A stretch of 64,000 nt of DNA. Origin: Raphanus sativus (taxonomy: Eukaryota > Streptophyta > Magnoliopsida > Brassicales > Brassicaceae). The stretch is from NCBI RefSeq assembly GCF_000801105.2, contig NC_079516.1, positions 2,976,001-3,040,000 on the forward strand, read 5' to 3'. The notes under the pieces were generated by a model that saw nothing but the letters and a program-made list of their open reading frames with translations, was not told the origin of the DNA and did not search any database. The translations under genes and the position numbers were made by a program. Below, piece by piece: positions 34,927 through 48,195 of this stretch. Numbering within the stretch: position 1 is the stretch's first letter; each line of letters begins with the position of its first letter.

Positions 34927-37040
34927 TTCCAATCACACATTTGTATGAGATTTGAGTAATGTTACTACTATATATTTATGTTTCTACGCCGTCATAATAA
35001 TATATTGTATGTTGTGTTTTATTTCGTTTCCTTTCTGAGAAGGCTAATAAATCTTCGTTTTTAATTGAACTACTTGTTGTAAGGATTAACTTCATGTGTG
35101 GCTGTGACCGTAAAAGCAATAAGAAAAAAAAAATTCTTAAAACGAAATTGAATGACTTGTGCATGTTGGAGGGAAACGTGTCGAGGTTGCTGAAGAGAAA
35201 TGCAACACATACTCATGGGATTTGCTCTTCCGGAAGAAGACTAAAACAATGAATCTGATCATTTCGAAAGTATCTAATAATTAGCTCTGAAGTCTTGTCG
35301 GTAGATGTGGTTTGTGTTTGTGTTTGTGCTGGGAGAACAGTTTGTTGCCTTGTCAATTACGAGCATGATTTGTTGGATTTATGGCTACTGGGTGTAAGAG
35401 TTCTACGCAGTTTACTGTCATGGTTAGTGGAATATAAGAATCTTTACTTCTTGATAAGCACAGCTTTGTGTTGAGTGGTAAAATAATTCAATACTCCGCA
35501 TTGAGCTTATCATAAACTAATAAAAGATGCCAATACTTCTTTTTAGCTGTAAGCGGTTTCAAAACAAGCTCAATGAAATGAATAGAATGAACACTAAGGT
35601 GACTAGGAATTGAATCCAATCAAATAACTGATTATTTGAATGAAATGAATAGAATCACGAATACCTCCAGTATATTCGATTCGTGGCCATAGAAAACAAA
35701 GGCAGACATTGAAATTTCTCGTTGAAGCTTTACTATGTGTGAAGGAGGAACCAAGAGCTCAACCGATTACGATTGATTTTTTTTTTCTTTTTTCATGAGG
35801 ATGAAGGAGGAAACAGAGGTTCCAACCTTACATAGCTTCAATTCTGTCTTTTTTAGAACACAATTTTCATTTAATATTTAACGTTCATGCTACAGATAAT
35901 TAAAATGATTAAACTCGAGTCAATGATGAGATATACGTAATTTCTGGGTGTAGGTATATCCCACGGATAAATTCTTTCCTATGCATTCAAATGAGCCGAA
36001 ACAATAGATTCATATCCGTATGGCAAGTGGAAATCGTACCCGAAACCGTATTGAGATCAAAACTCTCTGAAATACTACTAGGCTAACTCTACTGGTTTAA
36101 AAGGAAAGTTGTTAACAACTCTACAGGCAAAACGATAAACATATATAATTCTACCCAAGAAAACAAAGTATAAATATTTATTAGTATATAGTTTCTAAGT
36201 ATTAATATGATTAAAATATATGTACGAAGTTAGAGTTTTATATAGTTTACTATAATTCTATGTATTGACAGAAATATATATGTTGTATATTTAGTTAGAA
36301 TTCTACGTATATGAAAAATATAATTCTGTGTAAACTAGAATTTTATGTATTGATTAGATACAAATCTATGTACTAAGAGAGAATTATTTATATTTTTATA
36401 AGGATTCTATGTATTGACAAGACAAGTAAAAAGATAGAATTCTAAATTTATGAACTTCCTCGTTATAATTCTTTTTTTTCCACACTGAAATTTCCATTAA
36501 CTTGAAGAAAATACAGGGGTGGAATGCATTTTTGAAATACAGAAAGCCAGCAGAAATATAAGAGTCCTCTGGAGCCAAAAGCCAACAGAACTACAAGAGA
36601 TCTTTGGAGCCAAACATAAGCTATGAACACAACTGGATAAAAGTATGAACTGATAGGAATCTAGAAACAATTAAAATAAGAGCTTAAGAAAGCAGAGTCA
36701 ACGAGGAGAGGAGGACAGGATAAGCGCATTTTAGCGACAACCATCTTTTAGCTACATAACTTATAAAGGAAGAAAAAAGAATAATATTTGCATTTTCTGA
36801 AAGTTTTTTTTGTAAACAACATTTTCTGAAAGTTGACAAAGAGGATATAAAAGATAAGTTCACGAACACACCATCTAACGAAAATACACATCTTCAAACT
36901 GCATCTAGAGAATGGCGGCTTGGTTCGAGTCTAGAGAATATATTTTTTTTATCTCTGGTTTCTGCATCTAAAACATTCAAACTGTTCTAGATTACAGTTG
37001 CATTAGTTTGTACAAAGGTCTTTTTTTATTTGAATAAATT
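34927..37040. other. Gene-poor region
   Basis: AT-rich 3' flank and intergenic DNA. Between 36190 and 36415 a loose motif (AATTCTATGTA and variants) recurs several times. A poly-T followed by CCACACTGAAATTTCC near 36470 resembles the reversed tail of a retroelement. In Arabidopsis several genes lie in this interval; none is recognisable here. Confidence 0.6.
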
Positions 37041-38040
37041 AACATTTTCTCAAAAAGAAAATACTAATCTTCATTTTCTTGGCACTTGCAATATTTTCGC
37101 CTCGAGGCCAAACAAACACTTCAAGACTTTGGGATATCAGAGATGAGCCTCCAAAGGCTTTTAGATTTGGCGAAAACTGCTCAAACTGCGGCCTCTTGCT
37201 TATAAATTCTTTAGATTTATCAAGATGGCACAACAACTTATTTCTAGTTTTGGTGATTGGATAGGACAAAAGCGCCTGCTAGATATAATAGGGACTGGAG
37301 GTCCAATGTATTTAGGAGACATTCCACTCTGAGCGATGCTGATAGGTGTATTCGGGGTGGACGAACACGACGGTATCATGACTTGTTCAACAGTATTATG
37401 GCTGTAGACGTGCCTGATCCAAGCTTAGGTAAGGATGGTTTCCTTTGGAAAGATGCAAATGATGATGACTATCAGAACAGGTTTTTGACTTCTAAAACAT
37501 GGGACCAGGTCAGAATCAAGGGAACTAAAGCAGAATGGAGTAGAGTGGTTTGGCTAGTTCAGGGTGTACCTCGATTTGTCTTTTTACATGGCTTGCTCTC
37601 AAGAACAGGTTGTTTACAGATGATAGAATGAGGCATTGAGAGTTAATCAGGGATGGAGTCTCTGTGGTGAGGGAATGAGACAAGAGACCACCTTTTCTTT
37701 GAATGTCACTACACGTATATGTTTGGGAGGATTTGGCTAGAGGGCTTATGGGGAATGGCATCAATCCTGACTGGAATTGGACGGTTCAACGACTTCAGCA
37801 CATGGAACTTCAGGGACTCGACTTGGCGCTAGCTCGACTGTTATTTCAAGTCGCGGTTTACAACGTGTGGCGGGAAAATAATGCAAGGCAACATCAGCAG
37901 GTTTGGACATCAAAAGATCAAATGAGAAAACCATTGATAAGACCAAGAACAGAATCATCTCGCTTAAGCACATACCAGATCACAGACTTGCACGATTACT
38001 TCGACGATGGGTACAAATCACAATTTAATAGATAGAACAA
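37041..38040 (+). mobile_element. LINE remnant (zinc-binding reverse-transcriptase C-terminus)
   Basis: Broken frames on the plus strand encode a piece of the zf-RVT region found at the C-terminus of plant LINE ORF2: FLWKDANDDDYQNRFLTSKTWDQVRIKG, then WSRVVWLVQGVPRFVFLHGL, and in a shifted frame DHLFFECHYT. There are several frameshifts and stops. No boundaries or target duplications could be fixed. Confidence 0.65.
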
Positions 38041-38389
38041 TACGGTTGATTGAGATATTTTTTTAAGTTTCTATTCTTATGTAAATGTCATTCTTTTTTT
38101 GATACTTCAATAGATATAAAATTTCATCAAAATGTCTCATTTTGTTTTTTTTTTACTAATTAATTTTCTCATATAGTTGAATTACATAGCTAAACAAAAC
38201 AGAAAAAGCAATGCATTCGCTCACATCACTATAAAATGAAAATCCAATATCAACTATATGTTTAAAAGTATCCACATGTTAGGTGTAGGTCATTCTTCTA
38301 TGTACTCAGCAATATTTTCTTTCGGACCAATTGTTGTATAAGATTGGATTTGGATCCATGCATATGTCTATTCTGAACTTTTTGTGAAA

Positions 38390-38930
38390 CTTTTTTTTTG
38401 GGCAAACCTTAATTAAATTACCAAAAGGAAACAAGTCACTCCATGAAGGAGACATTACAAAGGGTAGATAAAGCTGCCTTAGCAAGGTTTTCTACTAAAG
38501 CATTGCTTAAACGAGGAGTAAAGGAGAAAGAGATAAAAAGAAGGTCCGACTCAACATTGCAATGTCGTAGAGAAAACCCTTTAAAGCCATCGAGGAATCT
38601 TTGGAATTGATCATAGAAATCAGGTTTTTACAATCTGAGAAGAACTCAAGATCACGGTAGAGTTTGCTGCATTTAACAGTGCAGATTAGTTGCTAAATCT
38701 TCCGCTGCAACAGCAGAGCCCACAAAGCGACGAGCCGAAGATCCGTAGGAGATATTGTCCGCTGTTCTAGTCTGGAAAATCCATCCCAAACCGCTATTAC
38801 CACTATTTTCCTGCCCAGCCGCATCAGAGAAACACTTCAACACGAAGGGAACCTGAATGAGTTCGGAGACATCGATTAGTTGCCGGTTGAAGGGTTGGTA
38901 TACGGGTCTGGCAAAAATTATATATATACA
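38390..38930 (-). mobile_element. LINE remnant (RNase H-like domain and 3' tail)
   Basis: On the minus strand a broken frame encodes FVLKCFSDAAGQ, SGLGWIFQTRT and AAEDLATN, the RNase H-like domain at the end of plant LINE-type polyproteins, followed by LVENLAKAALSTLCNVSFME and a stop, then an A-rich tail (poly-T on the plus strand near 38392). Decayed, and in opposite orientation to the neighbouring remnant. Confidence 0.65.
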
Positions 38931-38931
38931 T

Positions 38932-38987
<56 letters not shown>
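38919..38987. repeat. Compound (AC)n(AT)n microsatellite
   Basis: ACACAC repeats pass into about 20 AT units, directly next to the LINE remnant. Confidence 0.9.
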
Positions 38988-38988
<1 letters not shown>

Positions 38989-40753
38989 TATGTTTAAAAA
39001 TAGAAATTTGGCCAAAAATTAACAAATAATTAAGGGCTCTAATTCAATGTTCGTATGGACTAGCATTGAATACCAGGGGCTAAACCAATAATGAATTTTA
39101 CCGAGAACAAACTATTAACTTAAAAGAAACAAAATCCAAAGATGTACCATTCTAACTTTGGTTTTGAAAATTCAGATAAGAAACTTTACCATCACTACTA
39201 GTAACTTCTTAGCAATTTTGTGTACCAATAAATATTTATAACAATTTTAAAGGTGTCACTAACACCCATCTTTCCACATGGATTTATCACTAAATTACTT
39301 TTAGTTAGACATGCATCAAATGGGTTATTATATAACTTAAAACTTTAAAACATACTATAGCTGATACAAGTTTAATATGGATCAATAAGATTTAACAGTC
39401 TAGCTAAATTGTTCAATAAATTTGATATTGTGGCTAAACAAATTAAGGAAGTAATTATTGGAAATATTTTTTTGGATGGAAGCAAATCGTCGGATATAAT
39501 CAACATTAACATAATTTACCAAATATGGTTTTGATAAGTTCAATTCAAAAATATATTTCCTGGTCAAAGAAATGTGGTATTTGAATATAGAATGAGCTGA
39601 TTCTCAGTGAAATAATGGTTGGAAAAGATGATGCGTAATTTATTTCGACTAATCTGAATATGGAATTGGCCGTTTGGTATAAACACAAAAAGAAATACAA
39701 GATTTTGATAACAACTGTGGGGGGGGGTAGATTACAAGTTTAGTTTGGTGTCACGAATTAGAATATACTAATTAAAATTTGTTTCAATGATAAATCAATT
39801 TTCAATAAAAATACTAAATAAAAAGTGAAACACACATTTGACAGTGGGGATATCGAGCCTTTACCAGTTATACAAATTTAATTATTATGATCTCCAAATA
39901 TTTCATAAATTTACTAGAACTTATGCACAATTTTGACACCAATTTTTCTAATTAAAAATATATATATATATATATATACTTAAAGATTTAGTTAAAATCT
40001 CGAACTTTATTTCAAATATTTTTTTTAGGTTAGACAGCAGTTTAAAAAGAAAACATATTACTCAGCATTTTCTTTCTTACGACTATAATTCTCTTTTCGT
40101 TTTAAAAATGATGTTTTTAAAGCATTTCACTTTACTTAAAAATCGCTATTATCAAAGTAATGCCTATGTAATTCCCCAAAATTCTATATTTTCATGTGCT
40201 ATGTTAATATATTAATAATAAAACTAGGCGATGTTATATTACTAGATTAAAAACAAAAGGTAATACTATAAATTATTGATTTATTATATATTGGGATTTG
40301 GTTCAATATGAAATATTTGATGTTAAAATTATATTAAAACTTAATAAAATATATAATCTAATAATATTTTATTAAATTTATTCTTATATTTATAGTAGGT
40401 AGACAAAAATGTTATGTTTTACTTTTATTTTTAACAAGAACTTATATTTTGCTTAGTTTAATTTTTTCATATATATTTGGTAGGCAGTACATTGTATAAA
40501 AGCTAGTATATATCTCTAATATGTGTCTGAGTGAAAGACTCTTAAAAATTACTCTTTATTCCACTTTTAAAATATAGTATGTATGACTTACTCCAATAGT
40601 AATATCTATATTTTCCTTTTATTCCCATTTATAAAATATATTTTGAATTATTCTTACACTATCAATTTCTATATATATAAGTGGTATTGGCTTGTGAATT
40701 ACTCAGAAGAATATTGTTACACCAAAATCTTATTTTCTGCGGTAGAGAACAAA
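38988..40753. other. AT-rich upstream region of HDG8
   Basis: No gene recognised. A G-run of nine or ten occurs near 39719 and a TATAAAAG at about 40495 may be the HDG8 TATA box, 260 bp before the ATG. Confidence 0.6.
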
Positions 40754-43700
40754 ATGATAAACGCCATGAAAAGAGAAAAGAGAACTTATCATCGCCACAC
40801 TCCTCAGCAGACCCAGAGACTTGAAGCGTAAACTTTTTTCTATATCACTTATTGGTTATTTCAAACCTATTGAACTTTTCGATTTGACTAATTAGATTTT
40901 AATTTTCTTATAAATGAATGAAGTTACTTCATGGAATGTCCTAATCCAGATGAATCACAACGACTCAATTTGTGTAAAGAGTTGGATCTAGAGCCGGACC
41001 AAATCAAATTTTGGTTTCAAAACAAAAGAACTCAAAACAAAGTATTCATCCCAACCAATATTTTAACATGTAATTGTATAAGTTGTTTCAACAAATTGGT
41101 ATTTCAATTGTTATTAATAACTTTTCATATTCTATAGGCTCGAGATGACAGATATGCTAACATCTTACTCCGTAGAGAAAATGAAAAGATCCAATGTGAA
41201 AACGAAGCTATGCTAGAGGCTTTAAAAAACGTGACTTGCCCAGCTTGTGGTGGTCCTCCTCTTGGTGTCGAACGCGACCACAATTTACAAAACCTGAGTT
41301 TGGTAAACACTTATCTCACAGAAAAGGTAACTACCAGCAATTATATCACTAGTATACATTTTTGTTATTATTTGTTTCATCATCATCATCATCATATTTT
41401 TATCTAAATTGCAGAAATGATATTCATATGTATTTGGAAAAACGATAATATAAATGATAATAGTTAATTATTATATGGCATGTATATCTGTTTGCGTAAT
41501 AACTTTTTGAGTGTTCTGTATACTGACTTTATAAACTTTATTTGATATCAATGAAATTATATATCGTTCTTTGTCAAATTTTTTTTTGTTACAATAGTGA
41601 AACAATAGAGTAACAAAACCATAAAAATTCATTTTTGTTTCTGACAGAATCAGTAATAATATATATTTTTCTTTTTTAAAATTTAGCATGACGAAGTAGC
41701 CAAAGATGTATCCATGAACCAGCACCAACAAACCATGGTGAACCCATTCGCTCCTGTTCAGGGACAACGAATCTTTGATACTCACGCCTCGTATGGAACT
41801 ATTCCAAACAATCTCATGAACGATCCATCTAACTCATCAGGATCATCAACTTTTCAAGACATCCAACTACAACTCGATATAGCGCAATTGTCTGAAATTG
41901 CGGCAAGAGCCGTTGAAGAGCTCAAATGGCTATTTGTTGCCGAGGAAGCTTTATGGGTTATGTCGTCTATTGATGGAACATATGTGATTGACCAAGAGAG
42001 CTATGAGAGGTTCTCGCACTCGATCAAACATTTCAGGAAAATGAGTGCTCGTGTCGAGTCTTCCAAAGATGTCACGGTGGTTCCTATAGAAGCAACAAAG
42101 TTGATTGAAATGTTCTTAGATTCGGTATGTATTCTATTATGCATCATCAAACAAATATTAGGATTATGTCTTAAAAACTAAGTTGTGCATTTGATGTCTG
42201 ATTATTTAAAACGACTTTGAAACAATACATACGTCTTTGTCTAGATAATTTAGAAAAAAAAACTTTTAATTAAACCTCCTTTTGTAGTTTTCTCATAGTT
42301 TATATATGCTGGTTACATTGTTACTAACAATTTTTTTGGCAAAAAAATGTAAGAATTGCACTTAAGTATACACAAATCTGAACATGTACTCTCTGTTGTT
42401 GTAGGAAAAATGGAAAATGCTTTTTCCAACGATCGTGGCCAAGGCCATGACGATGCACAAGCTCGGAACCGAGCTTCCCATCAAAGAAAACTGCAACAAC
42501 TTCCAAGTGGTAAGACATATTTTCATTGTGGTGTTACAAATCAAATTTATTACATACGTTTCATTCAGTTCATCATTTCGGGTCTTAATTAATGTATGAT
42601 ATGTTATTGAATGTAAATGTAATTGATAGATATGGGAGCAACTACACATTCTGTCCCCGCTAGTGCCACCAAGGGAGTTTATGATCGTTAGGTGCTGCCA
42701 AAATATCGATGAAGGGATCTGGATTGTTGCTGATGTGTCACATAGAATCGTTAACTCTGACCAAGTCAACCCCTTTTGTTACAAACGTCCTTCTGGTTGT
42801 CTCATCAGAGAAATGCCCGGTGCTCACTGCGAGGCATGTCTTCATTCTCACATGTTTCTCTATTCTTAAATGTATATGTTATATAATTTGAAGTTAAGTG
42901 AAATAATGCAGGTAACATGGATAGAGCACGTGGAAGTTTCTCATAAACCCGATGCACATCGGTTATATAGAGAGATTTTATGTGGTGGCTCAGGCTACGG
43001 GGCTAAGCGTTGGACCACCACCCTGGAAAGAATGTGTGAGAGGATGGTTCTCTACTCCACCCTAATCATTCCGGCTACTGACTGGAGCGAAGGTACGTTT
43101 CATCTATGACTAACTTTACTAATCAAATAGAAACTATAAAAAGATAATCCTTCGCCAATCAATGTGGACGTGGAAAAGTACAGTTTTCTATCATTTTCGT
43201 TGAATGAGGCTATTGATAATATATATTGTGATTTGATCGATATAACTGGACCAGTTCGTCTCTGACCTTTTAGTCCAAAGACCCAAGATCTTTTAGTGAC
43301 AATAAGTCTGACCAGGTTTGGTAAATGAACTGGTCGATTAGGTTTTATTCGATAATTCTAGTTGTATGTATGGTATTATGAAAAAAATAAAGAATAAGGG
43401 CATAAACATTTTTTGTACGTAGAACATTATTAAAAAAAATCAAAATGTTAAACCGGCACTATGTCTAAGTATGACGTTTATGATAGTAAAGCAATGTGTA
43501 ATGTTTTGGCAGCTATAACGACAGTGGAAGGAAGAAGGAGTGTAATGAAATTAGGGGAAAGAATGGTGAAGAACTTAAACGAGATGCTGACCATGTCCGG
43601 AAAAGTTGACTTTCCGCAGCAGTCCAAATGTGGAGTCAGAATCTCTATCAGGATGAACAATGAAGCCGGTCAACCATCCGGTTTAGTTGTCAGTGCTGCG

Positions 43701-45201
43701 TCTTCTTTCTCAGTCCCAGTCACACCTTTGCAAGTCTACAACACCCTGCGAAACAATGAGACTCGTCACCAGGTTCTTCTTTCTTTTCTTGACCTGCATG
43801 CATCATTATCGAATGAAAACATAAAATTAGTACTTAGGAGCGTTGATATGGGTTGATCATGTGTTAACTGACGTAGAGTTAAATTCATTATAAACGGATT
43901 TAGTAAGATTTGTGGTTATATTTTTACTGAGTATATACATATATATAATTTTAAAGTAATTATTATTTTTGTTGTTCTTTAGAAAATACTTTTGGAATTA
44001 TTTTAAACTCGGATTTTATTATGCTTATATTCGCTTTCGACATTTCAGGAATAGAAAAAGATATAATTGTTTTGAACAAATTTAAATCTGTCATAGTTTT
44101 TGTTGTTTTAGTTTGTTTTTTTTTAAACATCATATATTATTACCGTTATTATACTGAACGAACATATTCCTTAATTTTTTAGCCTGAATGCATACGCCAT
44201 TATTATTATTATTTTTAAATGCATACGCCATTATATATGATTAGTAGCATAATTTCACAACATAGTATACGATGATGGACCAATATGGTCTGAAAGATCT
44301 ATTTATGTAATTTTTTGGTGTAAAATCTATATATGTTACCCGGACGAGTTAGTCCAGTGGTACCCCGAGGCTTCGGCTGAGGGAACGCGGGTTCGAAACT
44401 CGGGCGGAGGCGTGTCAAGGGCCTTAACCGGTACAGACGCAGGTTGGCGTCGGGCCTAGGTGGTGGATCCCGAAAAGGCCAACACCTGGTTAATCAAAAA
44501 AAAAAATCTATATATGTTATTATTCAAAAAAAAAAAGAAACATGGATTCTTAGAGCCATTCGCATATTTTTATCACCTATTGTTGTCTTAAATCGCGTCT
44601 TAACATGAAACCACGTTTGCATGCACCAGTGGGACGTTCTTTGCTATCGAAACGCAGTCTCTGAGATCGCTCGCGTTTTCACCGGATCAAATGAAAACAA
44701 CTACATCACCATTCTCCAGGTGCACACATTTTCTGCACGGTCTCTTAGTAATTAATCTTTGGTTGTTACATATATATAACTCATCTCACAATATTTACTT
44801 GTTATATACTATATCAGCCCACACAAAGACATGAAGATGTCATGGCACAAGGCCCAAAGAAAAACATGATGATGCTACAAGATTGCTACATGGACGAATT
44901 AGGAGGCATGATAGTGTACGCTCCTCTCGACATGGCTTCAATGAGCCTTGCTGCCTCAGGTGAAGTCGACCCTATGAATATTGCAATCCTTGCTTCTGGT
45001 TTCACCATCTCAAACGATGGCCGGCGATCCATGGGGGCTGCGGAGGGTGGAACTATACTCACGGTGGTTTTTCAGATCCTTGTCTCTGCTGAAGACAATA
45101 GGACAAGAGAGGTGAATGAGCAGTCAGTGGGCATGGTTAGTGGTTTGATCAGCTCCACTGCTCGAAACATCAAGCTCTTGCTCAATTGTCCTCTTGAGTG
45201 A
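40754..45201 (+). CDS. HDG8: HD-ZIP class IV homeodomain protein (HDG8)
   Basis: Ten exons: 40754-40827, 40924-41041, 41138-41326, 41687-42124, 42405-42509, 42630-42833, 42912-43092, 43513-43772, 44630-44719, 44818-45201; 2043 nt, 680 aa, open. Homeodomain at about 6-64 ([20 protein letters not shown], then [13 protein letters not shown]), followed by the plant-specific zipper-loop-zipper with CPACGGPP, a START lipid-binding domain (about 215-440) and the HD-SAD region to the end (LLNCPLE). HD-ZIP IV factors regulate epidermal and reproductive gene expression in the nucleus; HDG8 is At3g03260. All introns are GT-AG except that after 42833, which starts GC (GAG/GCATGT). Intron 8 carries a SINE. 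Start chosen as the first ATG before the homeodomain, giving a very short N-terminus as in the Arabidopsis protein. Confidence 0.93.
44339..44505 (+). mobile_element. tRNA-derived SINE in HDG8 intron 8
   Basis: Starts CCCGGACGAGTTAGTCCAGT, with a polymerase III A-box-like TTAGTCCAGTGG and a B box GGTTCGAAACT, a non-tRNA body and a short A-rich tail. Flanked by a 14-bp direct repeat ATCTATATATGTTA (44325-44338 and 44506-44519). It fits the tRNA-related S1/SB-type SINEs of Brassicaceae; the exact family was not compared. Same orientation as HDG8. Confidence 0.92.
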
Positions 45202-45375
45202 GAATATAGTACTATGGAAGATTCTCAATTCTGTCTTTCTTTTGTCTGAGATGTTTTATTTATGTTGGATTTGAAGGATTTCTATTGGTTATGATGATTT
45301 TTAGAGGACATGTTTTAATTTTTAATTTTGGACCTTTTTGTTTGTTATAATGATTTATCCCATAACTAGGACCGG

Positions 45376-45392
45376 CCCGCCCTACGGGCGGG
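45376..45392 (-). other. 3'-terminal hairpin of the Helitron
   Basis: CCCGCCC and GGGCGGG with a 3-base loop, 10 bp from the CTAG end; the structure is thought to signal termination of rolling-circle transposition. Confidence 0.75.
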
Positions 45393-47279
45393 ATGAAAAT
45401 TAACAAACAATTTAAATAGTTTGAGTAAATATTTAATATAAATTTTTATTAGTTAAAAATTTAATTTTGTACATGTTATCGTATTTGAAGACTAAATAAA
45501 CCATGTTATCTGAAAATTAGTTATAATTTTATTTTTCTTTAATTTTTATTATTCAAAATAAATATTACTTGTTATTTTTCAAAATATGATTTTTTTTTGT
45601 TTAAAATGTTTAAGATGAATTTCTTTTGTTAAGTAATCTATGTTTTAATTTTATATTAATAATTGGATGCAGCATTACATCATTTTTTTATGATTTTTCT
45701 GAAGTTGGATGACCATGAAAAAACCTGTGAGATTCTTCTTTCTTTTCATTTTTGTTAGTAGAAAAGATACAAACTTGTAAATAAATTCACATATTGTTCC
45801 TTTAGTTTTATATATTTAGGTGGGTTATCTCATGTTTTTACTAAATTTTGTTTTCACAGTAGATTATTGTTAAAAAATTTGTTTGAGTTATAATTAATTA
45901 TAAAATTATTTTTGTAATATTAGTTTTTTAATTAATATATTTGACCCAGATAGTAAATATACACATGTATTTTAAAATACACAATTATATTATTGTCGTG
46001 TGATGTATGCACAGGATGTATGTAGTTATACTATTGTGGAAAGCTATCTTCACCTTCTTATCGAGTAAAGAATGATATTTGCCAAAGAAATAGAACCTAA
46101 GTTCAAATGATTTTGTAATCTCTTTTGATGGCGAAGAGCTTGATAGTGTTAAGAGACCGTAACTTGTTTACTTGCATTAGAAGGTAATGTTTATATGATT
46201 ATTGTTTAATTATGATTCCTTATTTGTAACAGAATCAGCTGTCTGTGCTTTTAGTTATGATGTGTGTGGTTAGACAGTCCCGGTCCCATTAGTGCACATA
46301 ATTGTAATATTATAGATGAAACATAGTATAAGCTTATAGGATTGTACTATTGACTTCTAATAGCAATTAGGGAATGATTAGTGAGAGATTTACTAACTGA
46401 TCTACTTGCTGCCCTGCTTTTCTGTTGTTCCATTTGTTCGAAAGCCCAAACGCAAATCATATTTCTCTTATGTGGTTCTTAACTTTTATAACCTTTACTA
46501 TAAAGGTAGATTCATAACTTTTTGAATAGCCCCTTACCGGGACAAAGATACGTCACGTGGTAGCAAATGCAGCTTGGCCAATGTCGGGATAGGTCTTGAG
46601 GTCAAGCTCACAGTCGAGACAGTAAAGCAGGAGTATTCTGGTGTATAAAGAAAGCAAACCATATATAAACAGTATTGATAGTCTCAACCATCCTCCTCCT
46701 TTGTTTTTGGTCTTGACAATTTTGTTCATGTACGTTTCCATGTGCTATATCAATAGATTTGAATGCTATTTTGTAATTTTCAAGACCCATACACACATGT
46801 CAGGATATGAAAGAATCTAAACAAAGAAGCATATTCTAATACACACCATAGATCCTTGTACAGTGGTACTCACGATCAAACAACAGAGAAAAGGTTGACA
46901 ACTTTTCATAATGATTTGCTCTCACATATTACTTCCATCATCAAGCCAATAATCTTTTAGACTTTGGTAAGTAAAAAAGTCACCATTTAGAAAAGCTTGT
47001 CTGTATGAGCTATTGCGGGACATTGGAATCTCATGAGAGATCATGGTGGGTTTCTCGTCCTTCCGCATTGAACCTCATCTCCAAGGATCAGGAGAGAGCA
47101 AGCCGTGAGAGTTAGGTCTGTGTTTGGAGCAGTATGGGCTACTCTTTAGCTTCCTCTGTTTCTTTTTAGAGCACACCCATTCTTGACCAATGACTAATCA
47201 ACCTGAAGAGTTTATTAACATCACTATGATAAGTATTATACACTATGCAATCTTTTTCCTCCCAAGGTTAATAAATCTT

Positions 47280-48195
47280 ACCCATCCCGATGGATCCAAA
47301 ACCAAGAAAAACGGCCACAGATCGAGCGAGAATTTTGTTGAGGTCTTTGATATGGAAGGGTCGATTCTGTTTTACAACTTTTGTTGTGTCACGGATCACA
47401 ACCCGCCCGTCTACCAACTGTGATCAAAATAACAAAATTCATTACGCAACATAACCAACTTGGATAGTTGATGATTCAGTACTCCACCAGGAAATTCACA
47501 GTTATTCATCATAAACATTCCCCACCTAACATGAGAAAGCTTTATGTTATAAAGAAAATTATTATGTGAAATGATTTAGATGATACTGAACTTACGAAAA
47601 AGTTTGCTAGACTTAAAAACAATAAAGAAGAGATTTGATACCTTTCCGTTTAGTTCTAATAAAGCTTTCACAGCTTCTTCTTTAGAAGAGAATGTGACAT
47701 AAGCAAACCCTTGCCTTCATTTGACATCATCCATTACACCATCCACTGAAGTGACCAAAAATTAGAAGAAGACAAAAGAGATGTGTTAATGCAGCTGCGT
47801 CTAAAAATCCTGAACTAAAACTGGTGTTGAGATTTAAGGGACTGACCTGCAAGTACTCGGCCATATTGAGAAAATGCTAGGGTTAATGTCTCTTCTGTAC
47901 TCGAGAAAGATAAGCCTGCAACAAACTGAGCATTCAATTTTAGTGTCAGTAGAATCACTGAAACTCATATAAGAAGATTGCTCATGAGATCTGTCCTAAG
48001 ACAAAAGACGATGCTTTTACATAAGCGGCAATTTCACATATACAGACGCAGACAGAACCAAATCAAAATAGCATATCTTAAACACATAAAATCACCGAAA
48101 CTCATAAGAAGAAAAGATGCTTTTACATCTGAAAGTTCAGAACTTGAAGATTGATCAAACTTCAAATCAGAGAGAAGGATAGATGAGTTAGCCAT
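47280..48195 (-). pseudogene. RRM RNA-binding protein gene fragment inside the Helitron
   Basis: Four exon-like pieces on the minus strand: 48195-48127 (MANSSILLSDLKFDQ), 47925-47847 (FVAGLSFSSTEETLTLAFSQ), 47745-47642 (VDGVMDDVK, stop, RQGFAYVTFSSKEEA) and from 47417 to about 47280 (LVDGRVVIRDTTK). The order and the RNP1-like RQGFAYVTF motif are those of a single RRM as in small plant glycine-rich or organellar RNA-binding proteins. A TGA (47717-47719) interrupts the domain just before RNP1. Intron borders are kept, so the capture was of genomic DNA. It cannot make a full RRM. Confidence 0.78.

Noticed and set aside
37257..37631. 124-aa frame as a host gene
   Set aside because: The sequence matches the C-terminal zinc-binding region of LINE ORF2 and neighbouring frames continue it out of phase.
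44339..44505. A tRNA gene
   Set aside because: A and B boxes are present but no cloverleaf or anticodon arm fits; the tail and the target duplication make it a SINE.
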